DNA of 64,000 nt, taken from Actinomortierella ambigua. Lineage: Eukaryota; Mortierellomycota; Mortierellomycetes; Mortierellales; Mortierellaceae. Within the stretch, counting starts at the first letter, position 1. The number at the start of each line of letters is the position of its first letter. The position numbers and the translations under genes are program-made. Location of the stretch: assembly GCA_016098155.1 (NCBI GenBank), contig JAAAJB010000053.1, positions 3,802 to 67,801 on the forward strand, written 5' to 3'. This document shows, piece by piece, positions 22,670-34,450 of the stretch. The notes below the pieces were generated by a model. That model made no database searches and was not told the origin of the DNA. It worked only from the letters and a program-made list of their open reading frames with translations.

Positions 22670-24253
22670 ATGTCTGTGTGCATGCTGGCGGTGTGGGCGT
22701 TGGAAAAAAAAATCAACTTTATACTACTATTCATAGAATGCTGCTTCGCCGTGACCAATACCCCGATTGAAGGAGCGGCGTCAACGTTCGATATCGCCCT
22801 CACCAGCTCGTCGCAGGCGGCGGTCGACTCGGCAGGGATGGTGTACCAGACCGACGTCAGCTTCCCCTCGGACTATTCCATCCCACTTGTCCCTGCAGAG
22901 TGCACAGCCAATTCAGCGACTGATTTTGAGTGCAACACGAGTGGCAACGCCTTATTCTCGGTCGTTTTCCCCAACGTCACCGTTACGAGTCCCACCCCTG
23001 TCATCTCCTATGTGGGAATCGACGGTCAGACATGCCTCCAACAGACAGCCTGCCCGCGGCTCTCGCCTAGCAACGGCAGCAGCGAACCCACAGGACCTAC
23101 AAGCACAGACAGTGGCAGTCCCATCCCAACACAGACCCGTCGTCCACCGACCAGAAATCCAAATCTGAACAGCAACAATAGCACCAAACCCGCCGACAGC
23201 AAAAAGATCACCATCATCGGTGTTTCCGTTGCTGTGGTGGTCGTGGTCTTGATTGCGCTGTGCATTGTCCTCCGCCGTAACATGACCTCGGTCTCATCAA
23301 CGGGACTGACCCGCAAGAACTCGATGCATCAACGCATGGCCCGACGAAGCGGCGATGGCGTGCCCGCTGGAGGACCGGGCTCTTTTGGTGGACCCGACGG
23401 GTACGCACTCTACCGTCAACGAACACTGAACCGTGCGCGCTCAGTCCGAGACCTCCAGGAGAAGGCTGCCGCAGCCGCTGCTGCCGCCGCGATGCGGAGT
23501 AAGGAAGGGCTGGGCAGTGGCATCGGCGGCAGTACCGCAGGATTAACGACATCGTTTGGATCGACGAGCGAGGTGAGCGTTTACAGCGGCGGCGGTGGGA
23601 TGGATTCTCGGGCAGAGATGGGACTTGCACGGCACCCATCGACTCGGACATTTAGCTCATTACGAACGGCGCGGTCGATGGCAGGTCAGAACAGCAACTA
23701 CCCGGACCACGGCGAGCATGAATTGGCGCATGTGAATGTGTTTGAGGACAGTCGGTACATGACGGACGACCATCGGATACTGGAGGAGAAATACGAGGAG
23801 GGCGGCATCCAGCTCGAACCAACGTCGCCAGTCGATCCCTCACCGCGGAGCGGGCCGCCTGTAATCACGTCCCCGCTGGCAAAAAAGCCTTCAATGTCAC
23901 GAAAGGCCAACCAGCTTAATGCCAGCCATGATCATAGCGAGCACCCAGTACCGGACGGAGTACACAAGCACCGGCCGTCGGATCCACCGATACCGATCAA
24001 GACGGTGGGCTTTGTAGATATTGATCGGGAAGGGATGAAGGCAGATCGGGCTGCACCACGATCACCGACACGGTCGTTAGGGTTGGCCAACCCTCCGCTA
24101 GCCAGTGCGGCCGAGGAGGCGGCAAACTTGAAGACTGTGGAGGCAACAAGGGGACTGCAACGGTCGCTGTCGACGAAGGAGCGACGGGAATTGGACCAGC
24201 ACCGCGCACATGCCAGCCGGCATATTATGATGAGGTCGGACCCGGATGAATGA
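22670..24253 (+). CDS. Single-pass membrane protein, sensor-like layout, function unknown
   Basis: The reading frame to 24253 is open and has coding character from about 22737. The start is unsure. ATG 22670 gives a 527-aa protein with a plausible signal sequence (KKINFILLFIECCFA). ATG 22592 has a better start context but no clear signal. A 3' splice-like TAG at 22736 leaves open an upstream exon. The predicted ectodomain carries several Cys and N-glycosylation sites and a Ser/Thr/Pro-rich stalk. A single membrane helix follows (about residues 180-201, ITIIGVSVAVVVVVLIALCI), then a basic stop-transfer RR. The long cytoplasmic tail is Ser/Arg-rich with an Ala run and several possible phosphorylation sites. 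This layout resembles fungal wall-stress sensors of the Mid2/Wsc kind, but I see no WSC Cys motif and claim no homology. Confidence 0.7.
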   Translation: MSVCMLAVWALEKKINFILLFIECCFAVTNTPIEGAASTFDIALTSSSQAAVDSAGMVYQTDVSFPSDYSIPLVPAECTANSATDFECNTSGNALFSVVFPNVTVTSPTPVISYVGIDGQTCLQQTACPRLSPSNGSSEPTGPTSTDSGSPIPTQTRRPPTRNPNLNSNNSTKPADSKKITIIGVSVAVVVVVLIALCIVLRRNMTSVSSTGLTRKNSMHQRMARRSGDGVPAGGPGSFGGPDGYALYRQRTLNRARSVRDLQEKAAAAAAAAAMRSKEGLGSGIGGSTAGLTTSFGSTSEVSVYSGGGGMDSRAEMGLARHPSTRTFSSLRTARSMAGQNSNYPDHGEHELAHVNVFEDSRYMTDDHRILEEKYEEGGIQLEPTSPVDPSPRSGPPVITSPLAKKPSMSRKANQLNASHDHSEHPVPDGVHKHRPSDPPIPIKTVGFVDIDREGMKADRAAPRSPTRSLGLANPPLASAAEEAANLKTVEATRGLQRSLSTKERRELDQHRAHASRHIMMRSDPDE

Positions 24254-27200
24254 ACGGTTCTTCATTCACTTCACATATACACACCATACTCTCCCTTCCT
24301 CTCACTCCTCACTACTCTTCTGCATCGCTATTTATGCTGTCGTATACCATAGCACTGACTTTCTCGTGTAAAAAAAAAAAAGACATACGCAGACGCGTTT
24401 TTCCAACGGTCTAGAACGTGAAAATGACGTTGATTGGCTCGTTCTGAAACCTGGTCTTTCTCAAGATACGTGTTGAACGCAAGATACGTACTGCATCATC
24501 AGGACACTTTTTACTTATTCAAACGCGGTGACAAACAAAAGTGCTTCTTCACACATGTCCACATGAAAGAAGTTCACGGGGGAGGGGGGGAGATGTTGAA
24601 CAACAAAAAAACAAGCGCTAGTCTACCTCCACTTGGCGCTTCAATGTACTTCCCAGGAAGAACGATCCAATAAGCTTGGAGCAAAAAAAAAATGAAGGTA
24701 CGCACACAAAGGAGAGGGGTGTCTGTGTATGGTGTATGGGAGTTGTTGTCATCAAAGTAACGCACACTGTGCGGCGCGATTTGGATCCCCCCCCCCTTCG
24801 CCTCTCTCCTCAAACTTTTTACGCGAGAAACTTTCAAGGGTACTGTGTAAAAGAAGTGATCCATGGCAGCTAACTGAACGAGGAATGTACAGGTGGAAAG
24901 CAACGGCCATGAAATGAAACTGAGACTGAGAAAGAATAGGCTGAGAGCTGATTATGACCGCAGCAATGGCGGTGCTGTACATGCGCAGAGGTGGCACATG
25001 GCATGGGAGACGTAATTCGTCAGCTCCATGCGTGATCAGAAGAGATACCTTGATCCAAACTGGCAATATCATGCTGTGTCCAAGGAGCAATTCTCCCTGT
25101 GGTAAACACGTCCTTTCTGCCAAGCGGTACATTGAACGAACTGCACGTTTGGCTCTAGCGCGTTGAAAGGGAAGCCCTGAGAATAACGTTCACATGTTGC
25201 CTGCCACTAGGTCCACAGACAATGCCTCAACGAATGAAAAATCAACGCGAACAATGGCCAGTGAAACTTGTGTCCTTGGTGAGAAAATTCCGTCCTACTT
25301 TAGACAAGTGGGAAATTATGCAACGGCGCACTGTCTTGTCTTTCACCTTATTTTTTCCCACAGGTTAGCCCCCTACCTTCTAGCAACATTCAGGAAAAAT
25401 CGTATGATCTTCCATTCACACCAATACACACATCCTGGATATGATATTTGTGTCCAGCAGGTCAAGGGAAGAAAAACTCAAGTCGGAGCGCAAACATTCT
25501 TTCAATTGGTGAATGAAGAAATTGCAAAAAAAAAAAATCTGCCCGGGCTGGGGTGGCCCACACCTTGGAAGGAGAGATAAAACCCAGCCCAACTTGATTT
25601 TGAAATACCAGCTCTACTAGCAGTTTTCCTTGTGGCGAAAAGAAAAACATGGTGACCAATCTTTTCTCCCTCACAGCCACTGGGCCTATCAATGTTACGC
25701 CTGAGATGGTGATGGGATAGGGCGCGCACTGTTCTCCAGGAACCATTGCGAACCACCACCGGCAAGACTCTTACCAATCGACAAACAAAAAAAAACAACT
25801 GTCTACCAACACGGATACGCCCATTTGATTTGGGGTACGAGCTTTGTTCTCCACGCACAAATGATCACACACCACCCCTCCCCTTCTATGTATGTTGTCT
25901 GTTGTCAGAGAAATGCGGAATGTGTGCATCCAGCGGAAGGAAAGAAGTAAAACCATGACAACAAGTGGCGAACACCAAGGTGCAGGAGGGAACTGATATC
26001 AACAAATGCGCAACCCCTCTCACCCTCTCCTAGACGAGCATGGGCCTCTGCATGGAGTTGTGGAGAAACAAAGATGCTTTAGCATGTACATACTCGCCGT
26101 ACTTTCCCTCTCCTCTCCCCTCATCGTCATGCACCAAACTTTGTTGCCATGAAAACTGTATCAAGCTTGGTAAGCCTTTTGAGCTTTCTTCAGTTTCCTA
26201 CGAGCAATGATTGTGTGTCACAAACTCGCAGCTCCTTTTTTTTCCCAACGAGATTAGGTACAGGGGGTTTCCCTCAGGTCTGAACAGTCTCTGTTGCCAG
26301 TCTCAACGCCACTGGCAGGGTCAGCACTCCAGGAATCTGTCCTTCCCGATATCGGGCGAGAATTCAGTGTTGCCCGGCGAAGCGAACCATCCTTGGAGGG
26401 GTTGGGTACTTGGGCTGACGCCTCTCGGGACCTTACCCTACCTTACCCTGCAGGTTCAAAAGCCTGATGCAAATAAAGGGAAGAGGGGCGATAGTTTCTT
26501 CGGAGCCATCGTCATTCCCCATGGGCGATTGTGGAAATGCTAAAGTATCTTTTACATCTGATGTGCATATATCACTGGCTAATGTGTTTGTAAATCGGAA
26601 TACCATGCATGCCCAGCATGCTGCAGGGACTCGCTCTCGTAATGGAGGCGATCAACGCTTGATGAACCTTTAGCATCCCAAGATGAAGGTGCTCTTGCTC
26701 CCTCTTCTCGCTGAAAGGACCAAAGTCTACAGATTGGTCCATCCTCGCACACTGAAGGGCAGAGTAGGCGAATATGCAAGACCTTGGGCACAAGAAAACG
26801 AAAGAGGGCTCTCTTACTTGCACTAAAGCGTCTCCTTAGCCCTAACGGTATTTCATCGTGGTAGCTTTCTCGTGATTACACTAGGTAAAGAAAAAGAATA
26901 CAGAATGATGAACCCCTTCCTCCCCTCCCCCTTCTTTTTGTCGCGTACGTGAGCCTTTTCAATTGTACTGTTGTACCCTCTCATCGTTTTTCACACCATT
27001 GTTTTCCCAGCAGAACCCTGCTCAAATGCTATCCTGGTACCCTGTAGGTGGGAACAAACAGCAAAACTTCACCACTAGCACGAGTATCGATCTCGGCGAG
27101 CGTGAAATTCGTGGTTGCAACCATTTGTTTATCGAGTTTCCGCCTCCCCATTCGTCGTTGATATCACTTGCTCACAAGGAGAAAAAAAAAACACTACCTG

Positions 27201-27888
27201 TGTATACATGATGATGTCGGTACTACCGTAACTCTTCAATGGTTTGCACCTTCTCGTCAACCTATGCCCCACTCCAACTATCCCCCTTGACCACAAATCC
27301 TCCATCCGTTTCGCCCTTGCATATACTCTTCGGCCTTACATGTACTTCTCTCCGCCTTTGCGTTACCCTTCAACGCTCCACAGCGCGTGAAAATAACAAC
27401 AGCGACAACACATAGGTCTGACGAAGGGGCTTATTCTTGCCATTTGGAATAATAGAGATATTCAATCCTCTTCCATTCGGATGAATTGTTGCAATGGTGC
27501 TATGTGAACACTACATGTTTGACATATTGATCGATTGTGTCGACGCGGCAATGGCCTTCTTTCCCTTCTTTCACGTCTTTGATGAAGTTGTGGCGGTATG
27601 CATGATGGGACAAAGGTATTCTAGACTCTTATTCATTGGAAGAGCAACAGCGACATGGATAGCTCACCCCCCACTCTCGTAGCCAACATTCACCATTTCC
27701 TTGAATTGTATCCAGTTGAAAAGACTATTGTTCATCGACACCTCTTCCTCCCAGGTATAAATAAGCGACCCTATTCCACCTTCACTGCCCTTCTTCTCCT
27801 CCTCACCCACCACTCAGTCGGCACTCGCGTCCTCCCTTCCTCCACTCAATCACCACCGCCACCACCACCCCTTTCCTCTCTTGTTATC
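24254..27888. other. 3.6 kb intergenic region, nothing identified
   Basis: AT-richer sequence with scattered A/T homopolymers and no conserved coding blocks on either strand. The last 130 bases contain a good TATA box for the ML-domain gene. I searched by eye for tRNA box A/B motifs and found none. Confidence 0.55.
27756..27763 (+). promoter_or_regulatory. TATA box of first ML-domain gene
   Basis: TATAAATA lies 126-133 bases upstream of the ATG at 27889 and is followed by a pyrimidine-rich leader. The match to consensus and spacing fit a strongly expressed, regulated promoter. Confidence 0.6.
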
Positions 27889-28326
27889 ATGAAGTTCTTC
27901 TCCACTCTCGCCGCTCTTGCTGCACTGACGATCTCGGCCCAGGCCTTCACAAGCTGCGGCAAGGCCACGGATGACCTGCAGTTGACATCGGTCTCGTACA
28001 CGCCCAACCCACCCAGAGTTGGCCAGAACATTTGCGTGACGCTGAAGGGCACGCTCAAGAAGGAGGTCACCCAGGGCGCGATGATCCGAGTGGAGGGCAA
28101 GTTCTGGGGCATGCCCGTCTATGACCAGACCGCGAACCTGTGCGACAGCCTGGCAGGAGGAGCCAACCCTTGCCCGATTCCGACCACCACCACCGAGCTC
28201 ACCCAATGCTTCCCCATCCCGGCCAACGTCCCCGCCAACATGGAGATCAACCTCAAGGTCACCTCCACCAACAATGGAGGCAGCGCGCTGTTCTGTATTC
28301 AGGGTCCCATCACCTTCAAGCCCTAA
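27889..28326 (+). CDS. Secreted ML-domain (NPC2-like) lipid-binding protein
   Basis: A single exon of 145 aa, the usual size for fungal phosphatidylglycerol/phosphatidylinositol transfer or NPC2-like proteins. A signal peptide (MKFFSTLAALAALTISAQA) precedes the mature start FTSCGK. Cysteines are placed as in the ML fold: near the N-terminus, ICVTLKG, LCDSLAGGANPCP, TQCFPIP and the late FCIQG. Such proteins bind sterol or phospholipid in the secretory pathway or vacuole lumen. The gene is GC-rich with strong third-position C preference (GTC, ACC, AAG, CTC). It has a TATA box 5' and AATAAA 3', all suggesting high expression. The next gene downstream encodes a related but diverged, intron-containing member. 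Confidence 0.9.
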   Translation: MKFFSTLAALAALTISAQAFTSCGKATDDLQLTSVSYTPNPPRVGQNICVTLKGTLKKEVTQGAMIRVEGKFWGMPVYDQTANLCDSLAGGANPCPIPTTTTELTQCFPIPANVPANMEINLKVTSTNNGGSALFCIQGPITFKP

Positions 28327-28468
28327 GTCACCGTGGAGAGAAATCGTTCCTCCTCCTTCACTTTTGCAACTTGATTCACCATCATTGTTTTGGGTTGCGG
28401 CGAGTCTATTCAGGGAGAGAGAGAGAGAGGAGGGGAATGATCCACTTTCCCTCGCTTTCTCCACACAA

Positions 28469-28474
28469 AATAAA
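28469..28474 (+). terminator. AATAAA polyadenylation hexamer of first ML gene
   Basis: Hexamer 143 bases past the stop codon, followed by T-rich sequence. Confidence 0.5.
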
Positions 28475-29228
28475 ATTGTTGGTCCTTTGTATATAACTAC
28501 CATGCTCGTTTTTTTTCGCGCAAGTTGGAAATATCCATCGCCTTCGTGTTGCAACTACGGAATTGGGGGTTGCATGTGACGCCAGGGGGAAGTTATCGTC
28601 ATTGGATGATCTCCTCCTCTTGTTTCTCCCTCCCTTTCTATTTTCAGTCCGCAATCCTCCCTCACGACGATAATATTAGCCGAAGGATCTGGCGTTCTGA
28701 CCCCCCTCCTAGATTCTCTAGGCCTGTATCTCTCCTTGGGATTGAGGCCAGTCTGATGGTTTTTGCCTGCTCTCCCTCCCCTGACTTCCTCAGCAATGCT
28801 TTTATTCTTTGCAGTAAACAAACACCAGAAAATATGGTCAGGGGAGGCACGCAAATGCCAGCCAGTCGCCCGAAACAAGGTGCACACCATGTAGACGCGC
28901 TCTGTAGTCCCCTTTCTTCCCCTTCTCTCTCTCTCTCTCCCCGCGCTTTGCATACTCATTCCGCCCTTCTTGTCTTTTGTCTCTCCTCTCTTCCTTTGGG
29001 TGTCTCTGGTTCGTCTCCCTCCTGAAGAACTTTGGCCGTCCCCTTCCTCATCTCACCTTCTCTTCTCCCCTGAGCTGGGAAAGTAACACCCCGGCTAGAC
29101 AAAGCTAGCAATAGCAGACCTGCATATAGCCGATTTCGCCTCCTATCACTCCCATTCGCTCCTACCCAGCTCCTTCCATTACCACCGGCATCGTTCACAC
29201 CACTCCAAAACGTTGGTTCCTGGTTCAA

Positions 29229-29236
29229 TATAAAAG
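29229..29236 (+). promoter_or_regulatory. TATA box of second ML-domain gene
   Basis: TATAAAAG about 87-94 bases upstream of the ATG at 29323. Confidence 0.6.
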
Positions 29237-29322
29237 AGAATTTATCGATTCCCTTCCTCACTTTATTCTTTCTCTCCATCCAAAAACACCTTTCCATTCA
29301 ACAATATTTTCTCTCAGTCACC

Positions 29323-29439
29323 ATGTTGCACAAGACTCTTGCCTGCGTTCTTATCGCCATCCTCCCTATCGTTTCGTTTGCCGACGACTGTAGGAGTGTA
29401 AGGCTAGCTTTCAAAGATTTGCACCTTCATAGCACACAT

Positions 29440-29481
<42 letters not shown>

Positions 29482-30197
29482 TGCCCTTTCCTCGTCGTCG
29501 GAGTGGTCGTTGTTCTGTCAAACATCTTTTCTGTTGCTCAACTCTAGAATCGTCTCCATTATTTAGGGCAACTTTCCTGTTAAGATTGCGAGGATCACTA
29601 GCAGCCCTGTGAAGCCTGGCCAGGAGACATGTGTTACTTTCGTTGCTACCAACAGTAATACAATTACTGGTGGCCAGGTGAAGATTACTGTGGACAGGGA
29701 TGGTAAGTGCTGTTCTTTTTCTTTTTTTGAAAACCAAAAAAAAAAAAAAAAAACATACATACACACACTCCAAAGCAACCGCTGTTTAAATTGTCATTCT
29801 CTCCAAACCACATTTTAACGTTTTTCTCTTCTCGCTCTCGCTCTTGTTCCTTTTTTTTTAACAGGTTCTTCTAACGCCGTGTACGACAAATCGCACAACA
29901 TGTGCACAGAATTTGGTGTCAGTTGCCCGATTACCGCGGGCGAACACTCCCTTACCAAGTGCGTTAACGTACCGTATGAAGCTACCGGCAAGGTACGTTC
30001 TATATTGTTTTTTTTTTCTTCCACTTTTTTCCTCCAAAAAAAAAAAAAAAAAAAAAAAGACTGACATACTTATCTGGTTCTTTACTCCTCTTATTCCTTG
30101 TCATCAACATGCACAGCTTTCTGTTCACGCTCGAGGACTCGATCAAAACGGCGCTACACTTTTCTGCGTGGGCAAAGACCTTATTGTGGAAGATTAA
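29323..30197 (+). CDS. Second ML-domain (NPC2-like) secreted protein, intron-rich
   Basis: Exons 29323-29397, 29567-29702, 29865-29992 and 30117-30197 join to 139 aa. The signal peptide (MLHKTLACVLIAILPIVSFA) is followed by DDCRSGNFPVKIARI, SPVKPGQETCVTF, NMCTEFGVSCPITAGEH and KCVNVP. It ends with ATLFCVGKDLIVED. The order of Cys residues and the late FCV strand match the ML fold. The predicted role is lipid or sterol binding in the secretory pathway or outside the cell. It lies 1 kb downstream of the intronless ML gene in the same orientation, suggesting old tandem duplication. It differs in having three introns, A/T-richer codons and a (CT)n microsatellite in intron 1. Confidence 0.87.
29443..29476. 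repeat. (CT)n microsatellite in ML gene intron
   Basis: About 17 CT units on the plus strand inside intron 1 of the second ML-domain gene. Confidence 0.9.
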
Positions 30198-30252
30198 GAA
30201 ACTTTATAAAGCCACCAATTTTTTTTTCCCCATTTCTTTTTCGTTTTCCTCT

Positions 30253-30488
30253 ATGCATCGTTCATTCTCCTCCATCGGCAAGACAGTTGTCTCTTCCATC
30301 ATGGCAAATTCATCTTCTGCGCTCTTGCGCGGTGTTCTCATCGACTGTTCAGGAACACTCCATGTCGGCGACCAGCCGCTCCCTGGCGCTATCCATGGCA
30401 TTGACCAGCTCCGCCAACACGGCGTGCCTGTAATATATGACATACACACAAACACGCAATGAGGGCAGAGGCATGAAAAGTGCGTATA

Positions 30489-30521
<33 letters not shown>

Positions 30522-31743
30522 ATGTGTAAAGCCCAATACTTATGACAGAGAGAGGTCTGTTTTTCCATCATACTGTTTATGTCTTGGATGATCAATGGGG
30601 TGGGATGCTTTCCAGTTTAAATTAGTGACCAACACGTCTAAAACATCGACCGAGAACCTGACCAAGAAACTGCAAAAGATGGGGTTCAACGTCTCGCGCG
30701 ACGATATCATCACCTCCTTGGCTGCCACGCGTATGCTTGTCGAGAAGGACAATCTCAAGTATGAGAGTGAGTGAAGGAGATGGATCAAGGGTGGGAAGGG
30801 GGATGGGTCAGAAAGAATGCGCGCCTCTGAACTCGTTTGTGTCAACACACGCGTGATTTTATTCTGTTCTTTTGATACAGACCCTTCCTGATCTTGGAGC
30901 CAAAGGCGACTGAGGAATTTGATAATATCTCCGTCGACGCCTCACGACCGTACGATGCTGTCGTCGTTGGCCTTGCGCCATCATGCTTCCACTATGACAA
31001 GGTAAAAAAAAAAAAAAAAAAAAATGCAGATCAAAGGAAAGAAACAAAGAAGGAAAAAGACCGTTAAAACACTCCCCTTAAATTTTATGTAACGTTGGGT
31101 GGTACCGCAAACTCTAGCTCAACGAAGCATTCCGGATTCTGAAGAACGCACAGGCCGCTCAACGGAATGTCCAGCTGATTGCCATCCATCGTGGCAGATA
31201 CTTTCAGGATACCGATGACGACCTGTCCATGGGCCCCGGAGGATTCGTCGCCGCGTTGGAGTATGCAGCCGGTGTCCAGGCGAAGATCGTTGGAAAGGTA
31301 AAAGAATATTGTGTAGCACAACCAAAAGGGAGAGAGATTCAAGACCCCCCCCCTTCCCCACCTTGTCAAACTTTTGGATAGGACGGGTGAGTTAACATGG
31401 GACAGTCGTCATCAATCCGTCATCTTCTTCTCTCTTCAAATCCCAAAAGCCAAACAAGACCTTCTTCGAGACAGCTATCAACGCCCTCCCGTCCACCACC
31501 AGCACCAGCACCACCACCACCGCTGCTGCCACCGCCACAGAATCAACGACGATTGTCATCGGTGACGATGTCGAGAGTGATCTTGGCCCAGAGACCGACG
31601 GCCTGCCCATTGAGCGCTTCCTCGTCAAGACGGGCAAGTACCGCGCCGGTGACGAAGACCGTGCTTTCAAGACTATGGACGGTGTCTTTGCTGATTTTGC
31701 CCATACCGTCCCCCAGATCCTGAAACGCTATGGTGTCATCTAG
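30253..31743 (+). CDS. HAD-like hydrolase, HDHD2 type
   Basis: Five exons (30253-30429, 30616-30758, 30881-31001, 31118-31297, 31450-31743) give 304 aa. The HAD nucleophile motif is LIDCSGTLH (Asp31), with Ser in place of the usual second Asp, as in the HDHD2/LHPP branch. Motif II is LVTNTSK and motif III sits in VVGKPNKTFF. Motif IV is VIGDDVESDLG, with LVKTGKYRAGDE after it. The block VVVGLAPSCFHYDKLNEAFR also matches HDHD2. It is probably a phosphatase of unknown substrate. The N-terminal 16 residues before a second Met (30301) could be a mitochondrial presequence or untranslated. A Thr/Ser/Ala insertion precedes motif IV. Confidence 0.9.
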
Positions 31744-32063
31744 AGCCCTTTCTCTTCAGTATCAAGGCACCATACTCAACAAAAAAAGTAACAATTGGCT
31801 GCTGCATTACAAGGTGTACATAAAATTGATGGATGGATGAATTATTGGAAAAAAAATTAGCATTTCATTTTTTGGGAGGATTACTTGGGCAAAAGTACAT
31901 TGGAAAGGGGGGGGGGAAGAAGGCCATCCAGTAAAGTCATGTTGGTGGTATGCCGTGTGTGTGTGTGAGTGAGTGTGTGTGTAGAGGAGAGTCGAGATTG
32001 AAGGGAGGTGACACGGCACACGAAATGGAAGAGGAGGGTTTTTGATAATGTCCTTTTCTTTTA
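31744..32063. other. Convergent spacer between HDHD2-type and J-domain genes
   Basis: 320 bases holding the 3' ends of two converging genes, with a GT microsatellite near 31957-31983 and an 11-base G run near 31907-31917. No gene. Confidence 0.6.
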
Positions 32064-34395
32064 TCAGCGTCGGCTGCCGCTGCGGCTGCCACTACGGTTG
32101 CTGGATGCATCGGGTTGTGGTGAGCCATTCTCGATGCGAAGGTTGGGCGACACGACACGGATCTCGGCACCTTCGGGGCCGACGAGGTCATCGTCGGCGA
32201 TTCTGCTGCTGAAGAGCATGCAAGGCAGGCAGCAGCCCGAGCAGCACAGCAAGATGCCCAACACAATAAACACGGGAACCAACACCGTCGCTGCTCCATA
32301 GCCATGGCCATCCAACTTGGACGCCAACAGCGCCACCAACGAATACGCCAACGAGCCCAGCACCAAGAACGCAACGATGCTCACCATCACCACAGCTCGG
32401 CCCTGTTGCCGCATCTCCTCCGTCTGCATCTTGGAGAACGTGCGCCGCATCATCGCGATCTGCACAATGTACTTGATGCCGGCCAGGTACAGCGGCAAAA
32501 ACACGAGATGCCACGAACAAGTGATCTGATCGTCTACCCGCAACATAATCAGGACCGCCGTCACAATCCGCACCACCTTCCACCACAGCTTTTCAGACAC
32601 CTGAGCCAACTTTGTCGACAGCGGCGCACCATGCGCCGACAGCATCCGGAGAGCTGCAACCAGCTTGATCAGCGTCATCAAGAAGAAGATGCCCTCCAAA
32701 ACAAAGTACGGTGCAAACACCGTCGCGGCCGTGATGCTCGTCGGATCATTGGCCTTGCGCACAATAAACACCTGGAACAGCGTGAACAGCAACACAATCA
32801 CGAGCGTGAAAATCGCATTGATCCACTTGAGCCGCACCTGCACCTTGCGCTTCTGCTCCCGCCGGTCCTCCTGCGCCATCGGCTGTGTGCTGCTGCCGCC
32901 ATCCGACCCTTCGTGTTCGTGGCGACGCTCCTCCTCGTCCTCCTCGTCATCGACCTCGACCGGTCTCCGCATCTGCATCACCGTTCCTGCAATCAGAATC
33001 GCGTCCAGGATCCACATTGGAATAAACACCACCGCGTAGCTCCAGTCGACCTTGCCGTCCACCCGTACCGCCAGGAAACTGAGGAAAATCAGTGCCAGCA
33101 CAAACAGGATCGACATCGTCATCAGGAATGTGCCCAACAGACTCTCAATCGCCACTAGCTGCGCCCCAATATCCGTGTTCGCCATCTGAACGCCCATCAT
33201 GCCATACTTGTCGTACAGTCCGCGCTTCTTTGGGTCACCTTTAAAAAAAAAGAAAAGATTCAAGAGAGCAGAAAAATAGAGTAGAGATGGGGGGTGAGTT
33301 AGTTTCTATGAGATATAGCTGAGAGCCTTTCATGTAAATAAAGACGAGAGAGGAAAACGCAAGCCAACTTGGCAGGAGCGATGATACATAGCAGTTCATA
33401 GAACAGCTCAATGTAAACGCTTTTTAGCGTAGTTGGCTCTTTGCCATTTTCAACCCCCACTCCTCTCCCAAAAAAAGAGATAAACAAAATTAATCCGATA
33501 CATGAGCAAAACACTCCATTCGAAGTGGAAAGAACCGGCAGGGGAGTGGAGTAGGTAGGGGGGGTTCAGTTGGCAACTTACTCAGAACTTCATATGCTCC
33601 AGCGATATCTCGAAACTAAAGGGGATGGGGGAGAGTATGAACAATTAGAGTCACACCGAGTTCACTGTTTGTTGATTGTCTGGTGTTGTGGAATGTCCGT
33701 TGGGACAGTGGTGAGAGCAGGAGAGAGAGAAGGGGGGAGGGGGTTGGATGATAGGGAACTCCTGTCAATCATGCAGGGCTGCTGCAAAGGGGTGGGGGGT
33801 GGGGAGGAAAGATAGAGAGAACAAGACCACCGTGTTTCTACCCTGCTCCATTTTCGGACTGTCTGCTGTGCCTGCCCGGTAGTCATCGTGTTGTCCTTCC
33901 TGTCCATACTGTCCATACTGTGCACGGATTCGGCATTCCCACCAGGTTGCTCCCGCGCTTTTTTAGTTTATGCCATCTGGCTGTACAGGTTCCCCCCCAG
34001 TGGACGTCTGATTGGAAGAAGGAGAGAGGGGGACAAACAAGAATTGTGTCTTGTCATTTCCTGTCTCTTTGCTCCCTGAAGGCTGCCCTTCTTTATCGTT
34101 GTTCGTTACAGTTGGGCTGTTGGTGTTGACAGGTCGACTGTGTGTGTAAGTGTATGTGTGCGTGCGTGCGTGTATGGCACTTCTCGACTCCCCTCATTAA
34201 AAAAAAAAGACCAGTTTGTAGTCGCTGCCGCTGTGTCGCTCTCTGGCCGTGTGATCGCGTTGATTGTCTGTTGATATCATGAGATGTGCGGATGGTTTTG
34301 TGACGATGCTGTTGCCGTGAATGTGGCGGTTGCGGTTCCTGCAGCCGTTGCAGTTGCTGCTGCTTACTGCAGTAGCATTTGGTATGTTGCGACAT

Positions 34396-34450
<55 letters not shown>

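Larger units (their letters stand above)
28327..29322. other. Intergenic between the two ML-domain genes
   Basis: About 1 kb containing the 3' UTR of the first ML gene and the promoter of the second. The open frames on both strands lack family patterns; some are CT-tract products. Confidence 0.55.

Noticed and set aside
24430..27690. Possible small genes or tRNAs in the 3.6 kb gap
   Set aside because: Short frames lack signal, domain or splice support, and no tRNA box A/B pair was found by eye.
27850..28554. Long minus-strand frame opposite the first ML gene
   Set aside because: Shadow of a strongly codon-biased coding exon.
28525..29025. 166-codon plus-strand frame between the ML genes
   Set aside because: Low coding character, spans the 3' UTR and CT tracts, and matches no family pattern.
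32304..33158. 284-codon plus-strand His/Arg-rich frame
   Set aside because: Antisense shadow of the J-domain membrane protein.
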